From RGIG7450 sp045633565 (GTDB lineage Bacteria; Bacillota; Clostridia; RUG12999), in contig JAZQYO010000007.1 of assembly GCA_045633565.1 (NCBI GenBank), positions 124,001 to 188,000 on the forward strand: 64,000 nucleotides of DNA, written 5' to 3'. The notes below the pieces were generated by a model that saw nothing but the letters and a program-made list of their open reading frames with translations, was not told the origin of the DNA and did not search any database. Shown in pieces: positions 42,556-51,091 of the stretch. The position numbers and the translations under genes are program-made. The stretch's first letter is position 1. The number at the start of each line of letters is the position of its first letter.

Positions 42556-43058
42556 CCGTACAGATTATATTTTATGTAGTCGCCGTTTGCCATACATTCG
42601 TCAAGAATCTGCTTTACCTGCTCGGTGCTTCTCCCGAGGGTACATGCGATAACCGGAATCCTCGGGTCTTCATAATAATAACGGCATATAAGCATGCGGG
42701 TTGTGTAGGTTATTGGGTTTGGATTGGGGCACAAGGTCATATACATGGTTTTCAGCTCAGCGAGCTGTTCTTTTGTTATTTTAAGCCCGAACTTTTTTGC
42801 AGTTGTTCTGACGGCTGAAACAGATATGCCAAGTTCTTCGGCTATAACACGACAGGGAATTTCGCCGTAATTATCAATAATAAACTTTGCCTGTTCCTTT
42901 GTGGGAACAAACTGAGTGTTAGCCGGTTTTATTTCCATACCCATCCTGCGTGCCCATCTTAGAACGGTTGCAGTTGAAACACCTATTGATGCGGCAATTG
43001 TATTAGTCTGAGCCACTCCATAGTTTTCCAGGATAAATTTCTTTTGTTGTTCAGTCAT
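42549..43058 (-). CDS. Double helix-turn-helix DNA-binding protein
   Basis: 169 residues. Two copies of one HTH unit: residues about 5-45 (KKFILENYGVAQTNTIAASI, then VSTATVLRWARRMGMEI) and about 57-97 (AKFIIDNYGEIPCRVIAEEL, then ISVSAVRTTAKKFGLKI), spaced by about 52 residues. The C-terminal third is a third, weaker helical unit. It looks like a transcription regulator or a terminase-small-subunit-like HTH protein; the target is unknown. The ATG (43056-43058) follows AAAGGTGT and overlaps the end of a 47-codon upstream ORF by 8 bp. Confidence 0.75.
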   Translation of the reverse strand: MTEQQKKFILENYGVAQTNTIAASIGVSTATVLRWARRMGMEIKPANTQFVPTKEQAKFIIDNYGEIPCRVIAEELGISVSAVRTTAKKFGLKITKEQLAELKTMYMTLCPNPNPITYTTRMLICRYYYEDPRIPVIACTLGRSTEQVKQILDECMANGDYIKYNLYGR

Positions 43059-43194
43059 CTGTCGTACACCTTTCTTCAATTATTTTTACATCTTTATCAT
43101 CATCGCAGCAGTCTTCGGCGTTTTCTGTCAGCCAGGAATCCATTGCCTGATTTATATAGTAAATATCATCAAGACTAAATATCAAATTATCCAC
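43051..43194 (-). CDS. Small acidic ORF (47 aa) coupled to the HTH gene
   Basis: GTG at 43192-43194 to TGA at 43051-43053. The peptide MDNLIFSLDDIYYINQAMDS, then WLTENAEDCCDDDKDVKI, is strongly acidic with a Cys-Cys pair and no recognised family. It lies between the predicted promoter (43226-43254) and the HTH gene and its stop overlaps the HTH start codon region, so it may be a real coupled small gene. The ribosome binding site is close to the GTG (GGAAAG, short spacing), so the exact start is doubtful. Confidence 0.5.
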   Translation of the reverse strand: MDNLIFSLDDIYYINQAMDSWLTENAEDCCDDDKDVKIIEERCTTDD

Positions 43195-43225
43195 CGCTTT
43201 CCGACAAGATATATTGTTAAAAGTA

Positions 43226-43254
43226 ATTTTATCACAATATTTTTATGCTCTCAA
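43226..43254 (-). promoter_or_regulatory. Promoter for the small ORF and HTH gene
   Basis: Minus strand TTGAGA (43249-43254), 17-bp spacer ending TGA, TAAAAT (43226-43231). Confidence 0.65.
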
Positions 43255-43299
43255 TCCTTGTGAAATACGCATCAAAATGCCGTTTTTGGGCAGAAAAAA

Positions 43300-43363
43300 G
43301 TCGAAAGAGATAGAAAAAGATAAAAAGAAATAAATATCGTGTCGAAAGAAATGTAGAAAAAGA
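43300..43363. repeat. Two GTCGAAAGA direct repeats upstream of the HTH promoter
   Basis: GTCGAAAGAGATAGAAAAAG (from 43300) and GTCGAAAGAAATGTAGAAAA (from 43341) repeat with an interval of 41 bp in a purine-rich tract. The second copy contains TGTCGAA (43340-43346), a match to the Spo0A box consensus TGNCGAA; the first has AGTCGAA. Possible regulator binding sites. Confidence 0.5.
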
Positions 43364-43397
43364 AAAAACTCTGTCGATAAAAAATTATCGACAGAGT
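43362..43397 (-). terminator. Terminator of folD
   Basis: ACTCTGTCGATAA, short loop, TTATCGACAGAGT followed on the minus strand by T5-6. Confidence 0.88.
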
Positions 43398-43416
43398 GAA
43401 ATTTTTTTGTTTTATT

Positions 43417-44262
43417 TTATTTTTTTGTCGCAGCGGTAAGAGTATTTCTCATGAGCATGGAAATTGTCATTGGTCCGACACCACCGGGAACAGGAGTAAT
43501 AGCGCCTGCGATTTTTGATACTTCGTCAAAATCAACGTCGCCGCATAGTTTGCCGTCTTCGCCCCGGTTTATGCCAACGTCAATTACAACCGCACCCTCT
43601 TTTACCATATCAGCAGTAATAAATTTAGGTCTGCCTACTGCCGCAACCAAAATATCCGCACTTCGGCATACCTCGGCAAGATTTTTTGTTCTTGAGTGAC
43701 ATATTGTAACCGTACCGTTTTTATGAAGAAGGAGCATGGACTGAGGCTTTCCTACTATGTTACTTCTGCCTACAACAACGCACTGTTTGCCGCTTATTTC
43801 AACGCCGCTTTCCTTGATAAGCTCCATAACACCTGCAGGAGTACAGGGCAGAAAATCAAAATCACCAATCATAATCTTACCCACGTTAACAGGATGGAAT
43901 GCGTCAACGTCTTTTTCAGGCTTGATGCGGTAGAGAACTTCCTTTTCGTCAAGATGCGATGGCAGCGGAAGCTGAACTAAAATACCATCAACCGATTTGT
44001 CGGCATTTAAAGTGTCAATAAGACCTAAAAGCTCCTGCTGCGATGTGTTTGCATCAAGGGCATATTCAAGGGATTTTATACCAATGTATTCGCAAGCAGC
44101 TTTTTTGTTATTGACATATACTCTTGAAGCAGGGTCATCACCCACAATAATAACTGCAAGGCAGGGGTTTATGCCCTTTTCCTTTAATTTAACAACTTCC
44201 TCTTTAAGTTCATCTTTTATTCTTGCGGACAGAGCTTTTCCGTCCAGAATTTTTGCTGACAT
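43417..44262 (-). CDS. folD: Methylenetetrahydrofolate dehydrogenase / cyclohydrolase
   Basis: Bifunctional one-carbon enzyme interconverting methylene-, methenyl- and formyl-THF. 281 residues. The active-site region has DDPASRVYVNNKKAACEYIG with Tyr and Lys, then DGILVQLPLP; the Rossmann motif is VVGRSNIVGKP; the C-terminal signature is TPVPGGVGPMTISML. The ATG (44260-44262) follows GGAGGAAA. Its first 53 bp overlap the 3' end of ygiQ in another frame. Confidence 0.96.
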   Translation of the reverse strand: MSAKILDGKALSARIKDELKEEVVKLKEKGINPCLAVIIVGDDPASRVYVNNKKAACEYIGIKSLEYALDANTSQQELLGLIDTLNADKSVDGILVQLPLPSHLDEKEVLYRIKPEKDVDAFHPVNVGKIMIGDFDFLPCTPAGVMELIKESGVEISGKQCVVVGRSNIVGKPQSMLLLHKNGTVTICHSRTKNLAEVCRSADILVAAVGRPKFITADMVKEGAVVIDVGINRGEDGKLCGDVDFDEVSKIAGAITPVPGGVGPMTISMLMRNTLTAATKK

Positions 44263-46072
44263 TTCTTTTTCCTCCATTGTTATTTTTGGGTCTGACAAGG
44301 CAGTCCTTGCCATAGCCTATTAAATCGCTCCGGCCCGCTTTTATAAGAGCCGCACGAACTATTTCTTTGTTTTCCGGCTTTCCGCACTGAAGCAGTGCAC
44401 GTTGCATCCTTTTTTCCTCGGCAGATTTTGCAACATAGACCGGTTTCATTGTCCTCGGGTCAATACCTGTATAATACATACAGGTGGAAACCGTACCCGG
44501 AGTGGGATAAAAATCCTGCACCTGCTGAGGATTTATATGGTTTGCCTTAAGATACTGTGCAAGTCTGATTGCAGACCCCAGCGTGGACCCCGGGTGGGAT
44601 GACATAAGATAGGGGACGAGATATTGCTTAAGACCCAGCTTTTCGTTTATATCACGGTATTTTTTGCAAAATCTGTCATACACTTCTACCGAAGGCTTGC
44701 CCATATAGCTTAAGACCTCGGGACAAATATGCTCGGGAGCTACTTTAAGCTGCCCGCTGATGTGATACCTGCACAGCTCGTTTATAAATTCATCCGATTT
44801 ATCCGCCATGATATAGTCAAATCTCAGACCCGACCGGATAAACACTTTTTTTACTTTATCTATTTTTCTCAGTTTGCGGAGCAGACTGATATAATCTTTG
44901 TGACTGACCTCCATGTTTTTGCAGACGGAAGGATGCAGGCATTGTCTCAGACACATGCCATCCTTCTCCTGTTTTTTGCATGAAGGGCTACGGAAGTTTG
45001 CCGTAGGTCCGCCTACGTCATGGATATATCCTTTAAAATCGGGATGCTGAGTCAGTTTTTTGGCTTCGCCTACTATAGATTCATGACTGCGGCTTCTTAC
45101 CATTCTGCCCTGATGAAAAGCTATTGCGCAGAAACTGCAACCACCAAAGCAACCACGGGAGCTTATAAGGCTGAACTGCACCTCGGCAATTGCCGGGACA
45201 CCGCCCGATTTTTCGTAAGAAGGGTGCGGAACACGCTGAAAGTCAAAAGAAAAAACTTTGTCAAGCTCTTCTCTTTCCAGAGGCATTGCCGGTCTGTTCT
45301 GGACAAGATACCTGCCGGCACATTCCTGAACCACCGCTTTACCACGCACAGGGTCATTTTCTTCAAACTGGAGCTTAACCGACTGAGCGTATTTTGTAAG
45401 ATCGCTTTTTACTTCTTTTGCAGACGGGCAAATCACATAATCGCAAAGTCCGTCAAGGTTTGGGGCAATGTATGCCGTTCCGTCAAGCCAGGTAATCTGA
45501 GATATGTCAAAACCGTCATTTAAAGCATTTGCCACCTGAACAATAATGCGTTCGCCCATACCAAATATAAGTAAATTTGCGCTGCTGTCAAAAAGTATAC
45601 TGCGGCGGACACGGTTTTCCCAGTAATCATAATGAGCGAATCGCCTGAGGGATGCCTCAATGCCGCCAATTACGATTGGTATGTCGCCAAACGCTTCGCG
45701 GATTTTGTTGCAATAAACTATTGTTGCACGGTCGGGACGGAGCCCTGCTTTTCCGCCGGGGGAATAAGCATCATTGCTGCGTTTTTTCTTAGCAGCGGTA
45801 TAATGTGCCACCATGGAGTCCACGTTGCCGGCTGAAACAAAAAAACCAAGTCTTGGTCGGCCAAACTGCGTAAAATCAGATAGCCCTTTTATATCCGGCT
45901 GAGGAAGGATTGCCACTTTATAGCCGGCATCCTCTAAGGTGCGGCATAAAATTGATGCAGCAAATGAAGGGTGATCCACATAGGCATCACCCGAAACAAA
46001 AACAAAATCTACCGAGTCCCAGCCAAGTCCGTCCATTTCCGCACGGGTTATGGGGAAAAACTTAACACTCAC
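44210..46072 (-). CDS. ygiQ: YgiQ-family radical SAM protein (UPF0313)
   Basis: 620 residues. N-terminal DFVFVSGDAYVDHPSF, a B12-binding-like domain with IGGIEASLRRFAHYDYW, then radical-SAM C-x3-C-x2-C in RGCFGGCSFC, and a second Cys cluster (CKKQEKDGMCLRQCLHPSVC). The function of YgiQ proteins is unknown. The last 30 residues are strongly basic (KRNVSKNSGRKSSVRKNKR). The start is GTG (46070-46072), overlapping the ftsK stop as GTGA, with AGGGAG upstream. Confidence 0.88.
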   Translation of the reverse strand: MSVKFFPITRAEMDGLGWDSVDFVFVSGDAYVDHPSFAASILCRTLEDAGYKVAILPQPDIKGLSDFTQFGRPRLGFFVSAGNVDSMVAHYTAAKKKRSNDAYSPGGKAGLRPDRATIVYCNKIREAFGDIPIVIGGIEASLRRFAHYDYWENRVRRSILFDSSANLLIFGMGERIIVQVANALNDGFDISQITWLDGTAYIAPNLDGLCDYVICPSAKEVKSDLTKYAQSVKLQFEENDPVRGKAVVQECAGRYLVQNRPAMPLEREELDKVFSFDFQRVPHPSYEKSGGVPAIAEVQFSLISSRGCFGGCSFCAIAFHQGRMVRSRSHESIVGEAKKLTQHPDFKGYIHDVGGPTANFRSPSCKKQEKDGMCLRQCLHPSVCKNMEVSHKDYISLLRKLRKIDKVKKVFIRSGLRFDYIMADKSDEFINELCRYHISGQLKVAPEHICPEVLSYMGKPSVEVYDRFCKKYRDINEKLGLKQYLVPYLMSSHPGSTLGSAIRLAQYLKANHINPQQVQDFYPTPGTVSTCMYYTGIDPRTMKPVYVAKSAEEKRMQRALLQCGKPENKEIVRAALIKAGRSDLIGYGKDCLVRPKNNNGGKRNVSKNSGRKSSVRKNKR

Positions 46073-48402
46073 TGGTCTCCCTCTTTTTCTAACATATCAT
46101 TAAAATCCTGTCGGCTCATTATAAGCTGACGTGGTTTGTTTGAACCGTCATAGGATGAGACTACCTTTTTCTTGTCAAGGATATCAAGCAGTCTGCCTGC
46201 TCTTGCGTAGCCCACTTTAAGTCTGCGCTGAATCATTGAAGCAGATATCTGTCCAAGCTCAAAAGCTATTTCAGCAGCAGCCTCAAACAGCTCGTCTGAG
46301 TCTGCACCATCGTCAGACTGTGCTGCAGACGGAGCCGCACCGCTGTTTTCGATTGTCTTGCGGACTTCTTCGTTATATTCGGCAGCCGACTGCTGTTTAA
46401 TAAAGTTTACAACATTTTCAACGTCTGTATCAGATACAAATGCACCCTGAACACGGTTGAGCTTTGAAGCACCGGCAAGCATCATGAGCATATCGCCTTT
46501 ACCCATCAGCTTTTCAGCACCGCCACCGTCTAAGATTGTACGGGAGTCAACCGAACTTGAAACGGCAAACGCAATTCGGGACGGAATGTTTGCCTTGATA
46601 AGACCTGTAATAACGTCAACCGACGGACGCTGAGTTGCAAGAACAAGATGCATACCTGCAGCTCTGGCTTTTTGAGCAAGACGGCAAATATAATCCTGAA
46701 CTTCACCGGGAGCAACCATCATAAGGTCGGCAAGCTCGTCAATAATAATAACAATCTGGGGAAGAGGGCGTTTGTCCGGATCATCAGCGGCAATTTTTTT
46801 GTTATAGCCGGCAATGTCTCGGGAGCCTACTTCGGCAAATTTCTTATATCTGTCTTCCATTTCCTGAACTGCCCAGCAAAGAGCGCCGGCAGCCTTCCTG
46901 GGGTCTGTAACTATTGGAACAAGAAGATGTGGAATGTCGTTGTATACAGAAAGCTCAACCACCTTGGGGTCAACTAAAATAAGCTTTACCTCTTCGGGGG
47001 ATGCGTTGTATAAAATACTTGTAATCATAGTGTTTATGCAAACACTCTTACCCGAACCGGTAGCACCGGCGATTAAAAGATGGGGGGTCTTTGCAATGTC
47101 CATAACAACAGTAGCACCGTTAATATCACGACCTACCGCGACAGCAAGTTTGGAGGTTGCGTTGCGGAATTCGGGGGAATCTATAATGCTGCGCAGATAA
47201 ACTGCAGAAACACTGTCGTTTGACACCTCAACACCCACATAACCGGGCAGAACTTCAATTCGTACGTTGTTTGCGGGAAGTCTTAGTGCAATGTCCTGGT
47301 CAAGTGCTGTAATTTTATTAACTTTAATTCCTGCCGCCGGAACAACTTCATATCTTGTTACGCTGGAACCACGGGTTATGTTTGTAACTCTGGTTTCAAT
47401 GCCAAAACTGCGGAAAATCTCAACAAGTTTTGCCGCATTGTCCTTAAGCTCGTCAATTTTACCGCCGCTGTGAACCTTTGGTCCTTCATATAAAAGCTCA
47501 GGCTTGGGAGGTATGTATTCTTTAATTATGGGAGGTTCTTCAATCTCGATGGGAGTTATTTCGCCCGATTCAACTGCAGCTGATTCTTCTTCAGCCTTTT
47601 CAGCAGCGGGTGTCTGGGATAATTCTTCCGGCTTGTCCTCCTCGTCGTCGTTTGCTGCCAGAACATCATTTATAACAACTTCCTCGTCAGAATGGTCCCA
47701 CTTATATTCTTCAAGCTGATGGTCGGCAAACTCAATCTTTACGGAATCAACCTTCTTTTCAGCCTCCCTTTGCTCTCTGTCGTGACGAATATCCTCCTGA
47801 ATATCTTCTTTAAGACCGGTTGCTGCACGGCGAAAACCTGTAAACGCCTTGCGGATAAGAGAGGTTACGGAAATTTCAAAGAGCTGAACTGCAAGAATAA
47901 GAATAATAGCAATTATAACAACGCCACTGCCTTTTGACATAAAAGAATATAAAATGTCTGTAAGTGTGCCGCCGATAATACCACCGCTTTCGCCTGTGTT
48001 ACCGAGATTAAAGTAGCCGATAACACCGTTTTCGGGCAAAACGGGGTCGCCTATGCGATAAAGGTAGTGAGCAAACATGGAAAAGGAAACGGGCATAATC
48101 CCGGTAAGAATTTTTTTGCTGCGGAAATTGTTTTCTTTACCTGAAAGTATGCTTAATACTGCCTCGGCAATTAAAACTACGGGCAGAAGATAAGCCACGT
48201 TACCCAACAGGCCGCAGAATACCGACTTTAAAAAGTCGCCGAATGCACCGAAAAACTCCGACCACATTCCCATTATAAATATAATACCTAAAAGTGAAAA
48301 AACTATGGTGAGTGTTTCCTTTTTTGCAGGGTTTGATTTTTTGCTTTTTCTTGGTGTGGAAACAGTCGCCTTGGTTTTCTTGCGTACTACTTTTCGTGCC
48401 AT
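46069..48402 (-). CDS. ftsK: DNA translocase FtsK/SpoIIIE
   Basis: 777 residues. An N-terminal basic stretch, then four predicted membrane helices (about 25-185), an acidic linker (about 200-300), the alpha/beta motor with Walker A IAGATGSGKSVC at about 441-452 and Walker B IVIIIDELADLMM, and a C-terminal winged-helix gamma domain (about 710-770, SASMIQRRLKVGYARAGRL) that reads KOPS-like sequences. It pumps chromosomal DNA through the septum and helps dimer resolution. The ATG follows AAGGAG. First gene of ftsK-ygiQ-folD, a co-oriented overlapping operon. Confidence 0.95.
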   Translation of the reverse strand: MARKVVRKKTKATVSTPRKSKKSNPAKKETLTIVFSLLGIIFIMGMWSEFFGAFGDFLKSVFCGLLGNVAYLLPVVLIAEAVLSILSGKENNFRSKKILTGIMPVSFSMFAHYLYRIGDPVLPENGVIGYFNLGNTGESGGIIGGTLTDILYSFMSKGSGVVIIAIILILAVQLFEISVTSLIRKAFTGFRRAATGLKEDIQEDIRHDREQREAEKKVDSVKIEFADHQLEEYKWDHSDEEVVINDVLAANDDEEDKPEELSQTPAAEKAEEESAAVESGEITPIEIEEPPIIKEYIPPKPELLYEGPKVHSGGKIDELKDNAAKLVEIFRSFGIETRVTNITRGSSVTRYEVVPAAGIKVNKITALDQDIALRLPANNVRIEVLPGYVGVEVSNDSVSAVYLRSIIDSPEFRNATSKLAVAVGRDINGATVVMDIAKTPHLLIAGATGSGKSVCINTMITSILYNASPEEVKLILVDPKVVELSVYNDIPHLLVPIVTDPRKAAGALCWAVQEMEDRYKKFAEVGSRDIAGYNKKIAADDPDKRPLPQIVIIIDELADLMMVAPGEVQDYICRLAQKARAAGMHLVLATQRPSVDVITGLIKANIPSRIAFAVSSSVDSRTILDGGGAEKLMGKGDMLMMLAGASKLNRVQGAFVSDTDVENVVNFIKQQSAAEYNEEVRKTIENSGAAPSAAQSDDGADSDELFEAAAEIAFELGQISASMIQRRLKVGYARAGRLLDILDKKKVVSSYDGSNKPRQLIMSRQDFNDMLEKEGDQ

Positions 48403-48443
48403 ATATTTAACTCCTTAAAAGCTGTAAATTTACATATATAATT

Positions 48444-48472
48444 ATTTTATCACAAATATATCCCCTTTGCAA
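48444..48472 (-). promoter_or_regulatory. Promoter for ftsK
   Basis: Minus strand TTGCAA (48467-48472), 17-bp spacer ending TGA, TAAAAT (48444-48449). Confidence 0.7.
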
Positions 48473-48511
48473 ATATTTTTTAAATTATGTGTAGATTTTT
48501 GGGGCGATTTG

Positions 48512-48520
48512 TGATACAAT
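48512..48520 (+). promoter_or_regulatory. Extended -10 for the BaiN-like gene
   Basis: TGA plus TACAAT (48515-48520). The -35 at 48492-48497 (TAGATT) is weak. Confidence 0.5.
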
Positions 48521-48551
48521 GTAGTCATGACTTTAAAATGGAGGTGAGAAG

Positions 48552-49790
48552 ATGGCATATACCTTTGATGTAATAGTGATAGGGGGCGGTGCAGCCGGCA
48601 TGATGGCGGCAGGAAAGTGCGCCGAAAAAGGACTCAGCACGCTGCTGATTGAAAAAATGAGTGCACTTGGTAAAAAGCTTCGCATTACCGGTAAAGGCAG
48701 ATGCAATCTCACCAACAACTGTGCGCCTGAGGATTTTTTTGAAAATATAATAAATGGTAAAAAGTTTCTGATGAGCGCAATTTATAAATTTAATTCGTGG
48801 GATACCATGGCATTTTTTGAAGAGCTTGGACTGCCTCTTAAAACAGAACGTGGGGACAGAGTTTTTCCGCAGTCTGACAATGCTGCCGATGTGGTGTCAG
48901 CACTCAAAAAATATATGTCCGATGGCGGCGTTAAGGCCATGCAGGACAGGGTGGTTTCCATCGCCGCATCTGACGGATGCGTCAGATGCGTTGTTACCGA
49001 AAACGGTAGAAAAATATTGGCAAACTCGATTATTCTTGCGACGGGCGGGAAAAGTTATCCGGTAACAGGCTCAAACGGAGACGGCTATAAACTTGCCGCA
49101 AAACTTGGACACACCGTGACGGAAATAAAACCCTCACTTGTGCCAATAAACACGTCGGAAGAGTGGATTAAAAAACTTCAGGGACTATCGCTTAAAAACG
49201 TTGTTTTAAATGTTTTTGACGGGAATAAAAAAGTTTTTTCAGAAATGGGAGAAATGCTTTTTACGCATTTTGGCGTATCCGGACCGCTTGTTTTAAGCGC
49301 AAGCTGTCACATGGACGGACTGCCTGATAAAAAATACAGGATGTCTGTAGACTTAAAGCCGGCACTTGATGAAAAGAAGCTTGACAGCAGGATTCTGCGG
49401 GATTTTGAAAAAAACTCCAATAAAGATTTTATAAATTCCCTTTCAGAACTGCTTCCCTCAAAAGCTATTCCGGTAATTGTAGAGCTTTCGGGGATAAACC
49501 CCAGAGCGAAAATTCACCAGGTTACAAAAGAAGAACGAAAAAGACTATGTAATCTGATGAAAAATCTTGAGTTTACGGCCATATCCATGCGCCCTGTCGC
49601 CGAGGCGATAATTACAGCCGGTGGCATAAATACGTCAGAAATTAATCCGTCCACAATGGAGTCCAGACTTGTAAAAGGGCTGTATTTTGCGGGTGAGGTT
49701 ATGGACGTGCACGCATATACTGGCGGATTCAACCTGCAGATAGCATTTGCAACGGCAAATCTTGCAGCGGAAAACACAGGGAAGGGATAA
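48552..49790 (+). CDS. HI0933/BaiN-like NAD(P)/FAD-dependent oxidoreductase
   Basis: 412 residues. FAD-binding VIVIGGGAAGMMAAGKCAEKG at the N-terminus, the family hallmark LGKKLRITGKGRCNLTN (about 37-55), HFGVSGPLVLSAS mid-protein, and the C-terminal GEVMDVHAYTGGFNLQIAF. Only one clade (BaiN) is tied to bile-acid reduction; most members have no known role, so the gene name is withheld. The ATG follows GGAGGTGAGAAG. Divergent from ftsK. Confidence 0.9.
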   Translation: MAYTFDVIVIGGGAAGMMAAGKCAEKGLSTLLIEKMSALGKKLRITGKGRCNLTNNCAPEDFFENIINGKKFLMSAIYKFNSWDTMAFFEELGLPLKTERGDRVFPQSDNAADVVSALKKYMSDGGVKAMQDRVVSIAASDGCVRCVVTENGRKILANSIILATGGKSYPVTGSNGDGYKLAAKLGHTVTEIKPSLVPINTSEEWIKKLQGLSLKNVVLNVFDGNKKVFSEMGEMLFTHFGVSGPLVLSASCHMDGLPDKKYRMSVDLKPALDEKKLDSRILRDFEKNSNKDFINSLSELLPSKAIPVIVELSGINPRAKIHQVTKEERKRLCNLMKNLEFTAISMRPVAEAIITAGGINTSEINPSTMESRLVKGLYFAGEVMDVHAYTGGFNLQIAFATANLAAENTGKG

Positions 49791-49798
49791 AAACACTA

Positions 49799-49828
49799 TT
49801 GTGTTTTCCTGAACAATTGTGTTATAAT
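49799..49828 (+). promoter_or_regulatory. Promoter for cmk-plsC-ispH
   Basis: TTGTGT (49799-49804), 18-bp spacer ending TGT, TATAAT (49823-49828). Confidence 0.6.
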
Positions 49829-49857
49829 TATCATTATCATATCGGGAGGTAAAATAT

Positions 49858-50526
49858 ATGGCTTATTCTATTGCTATTGATGGTCCCGGAGGTGCCGGCA
49901 AAAGTACCATTGCGAAAATTATTGCAAAAAAACTTGGCTGCGTGTATATTGATACAGGTGCAATGTACAGGGCAGTAGGGCTTTTTGCGGTGAGAAAAGG
50001 CATAAACACCGAAAACGCAGATGAGCTTGAAAAAGTTCTTGGTGAAATTGAAATAGATATAGAAAACAGGGGCGGAGAAATGCGTATTTTCTTATGTGGG
50101 GAAGACGTTTCGGACAAAATTCGTACGCCTGAAATTTCTATGGCGGCATCCAATGTGGCAAGAGCTGTTCCTGTAAGGCTTAAGCTTGTTGAACTTCAAA
50201 GAAAGCTTGCTGAGAAAAGCAATGTGATTATGGATGGCAGGGATATCGGCAGTTATGTTCTGCCTGATGCAGATGCAAAGATTTATCTTACGGCAGATGT
50301 GGAGGACAGGGCAAAACGTCGCTATGATGAGCTGATTTTAAAGGATGACACCATAAAACTTGAGGATGTCCTTGAGGATATGAAGAAAAGAGACTATAAC
50401 GATTCCCACAGAGAGTTTGCGCCGCTTTGTAAAGCTGAGGACGCACTGCTTGTGGATACAACCGGACTTGAGCTTAATCAGTCGGTTGAAAAACTTTTCA
50501 ATATTATAATGAGCATTATAGGGTGA
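49858..50526 (+). CDS. cmk: Cytidylate kinase
   Basis: Phosphorylates CMP and dCMP. 222 residues. P-loop GPGGAGKSTIAK at residues 8-19, DTGAMYRAVGLFA, NVIMDGRDIGSYVLPDAD, and KKRDYNDSHREFAPL at the NMP lid. The ATG follows CGGGAGG. Gene order cmk-plsC-ispH/rpsA is characteristic of Clostridia. It ends 4 bp before plsC. Confidence 0.96.
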   Translation: MAYSIAIDGPGGAGKSTIAKIIAKKLGCVYIDTGAMYRAVGLFAVRKGINTENADELEKVLGEIEIDIENRGGEMRIFLCGEDVSDKIRTPEISMAASNVARAVPVRLKLVELQRKLAEKSNVIMDGRDIGSYVLPDADAKIYLTADVEDRAKRRYDELILKDDTIKLEDVLEDMKKRDYNDSHREFAPLCKAEDALLVDTTGLELNQSVEKLFNIIMSIIG

Positions 50527-50530
50527 TGGC

Positions 50531-51091
50531 ATGATATATAAACTTGTTACCGGCTTTATGCATTTCTGGTATAAAGCATGGTTTGGTGCAAAAATCTCCG
50601 GAGTTGAAAATATACCTGAAGATGGTGGATGCATTGTATGCGGAAATCATATAAGCAACCATGATGCGGTTTTTGTGGCAAGTTATTTTCCGAGAAGATG
50701 TATTTTTCTGGCGAAAAAAGAACTGTTTGTTCCGGTAATCGGCCCCATACTTAAAAAACTTGGAGGAATTCCTGTTAACAGGGGTTCAAACGATATCGGT
50801 GCGATTAAAGCATCGCTCAGGACTTTGAAATCGGGCAAACCGCTTGTACTTTTTCCGCAGGGAACAAGGTGCAAGGACTTAAAATTTGAAGATTTTAAAA
50901 ATGGTGCGCCTTTTATGGCAATAAAAACGGGCGTCCCCATTATTCCGCTTGGAATAAGCGGTAAATATAAAGTGCGCGGAGGTCTTAAACTGAGCTTTGG
51001 TAAGCCTATTTACCCCGGAGACTCCGGTGACGACCAGACACTTGCGCATACACTATATAACAGTATAGAAAGTTTGGTTAACAATGGCTGA
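50531..51091 (+). CDS. plsC: 1-acyl-sn-glycerol-3-phosphate acyltransferase
   Basis: 186 residues. The acyltransferase HX4D motif occurs as NHISNHD near residue 38, followed by FLAKKELF, GGIPVNRGS and FPQGTRC (usual FPEGTRS, with Gln here). It acylates lysophosphatidic acid to phosphatidic acid at the inner membrane face. The ATG follows a weak GGTG site, and coupling from cmk is likely. The last 8 bp overlap the next gene. Confidence 0.9.
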   Translation: MIYKLVTGFMHFWYKAWFGAKISGVENIPEDGGCIVCGNHISNHDAVFVASYFPRRCIFLAKKELFVPVIGPILKKLGGIPVNRGSNDIGAIKASLRTLKSGKPLVLFPQGTRCKDLKFEDFKNGAPFMAIKTGVPIIPLGISGKYKVRGGLKLSFGKPIYPGDSGDDQTLAHTLYNSIESLVNNG

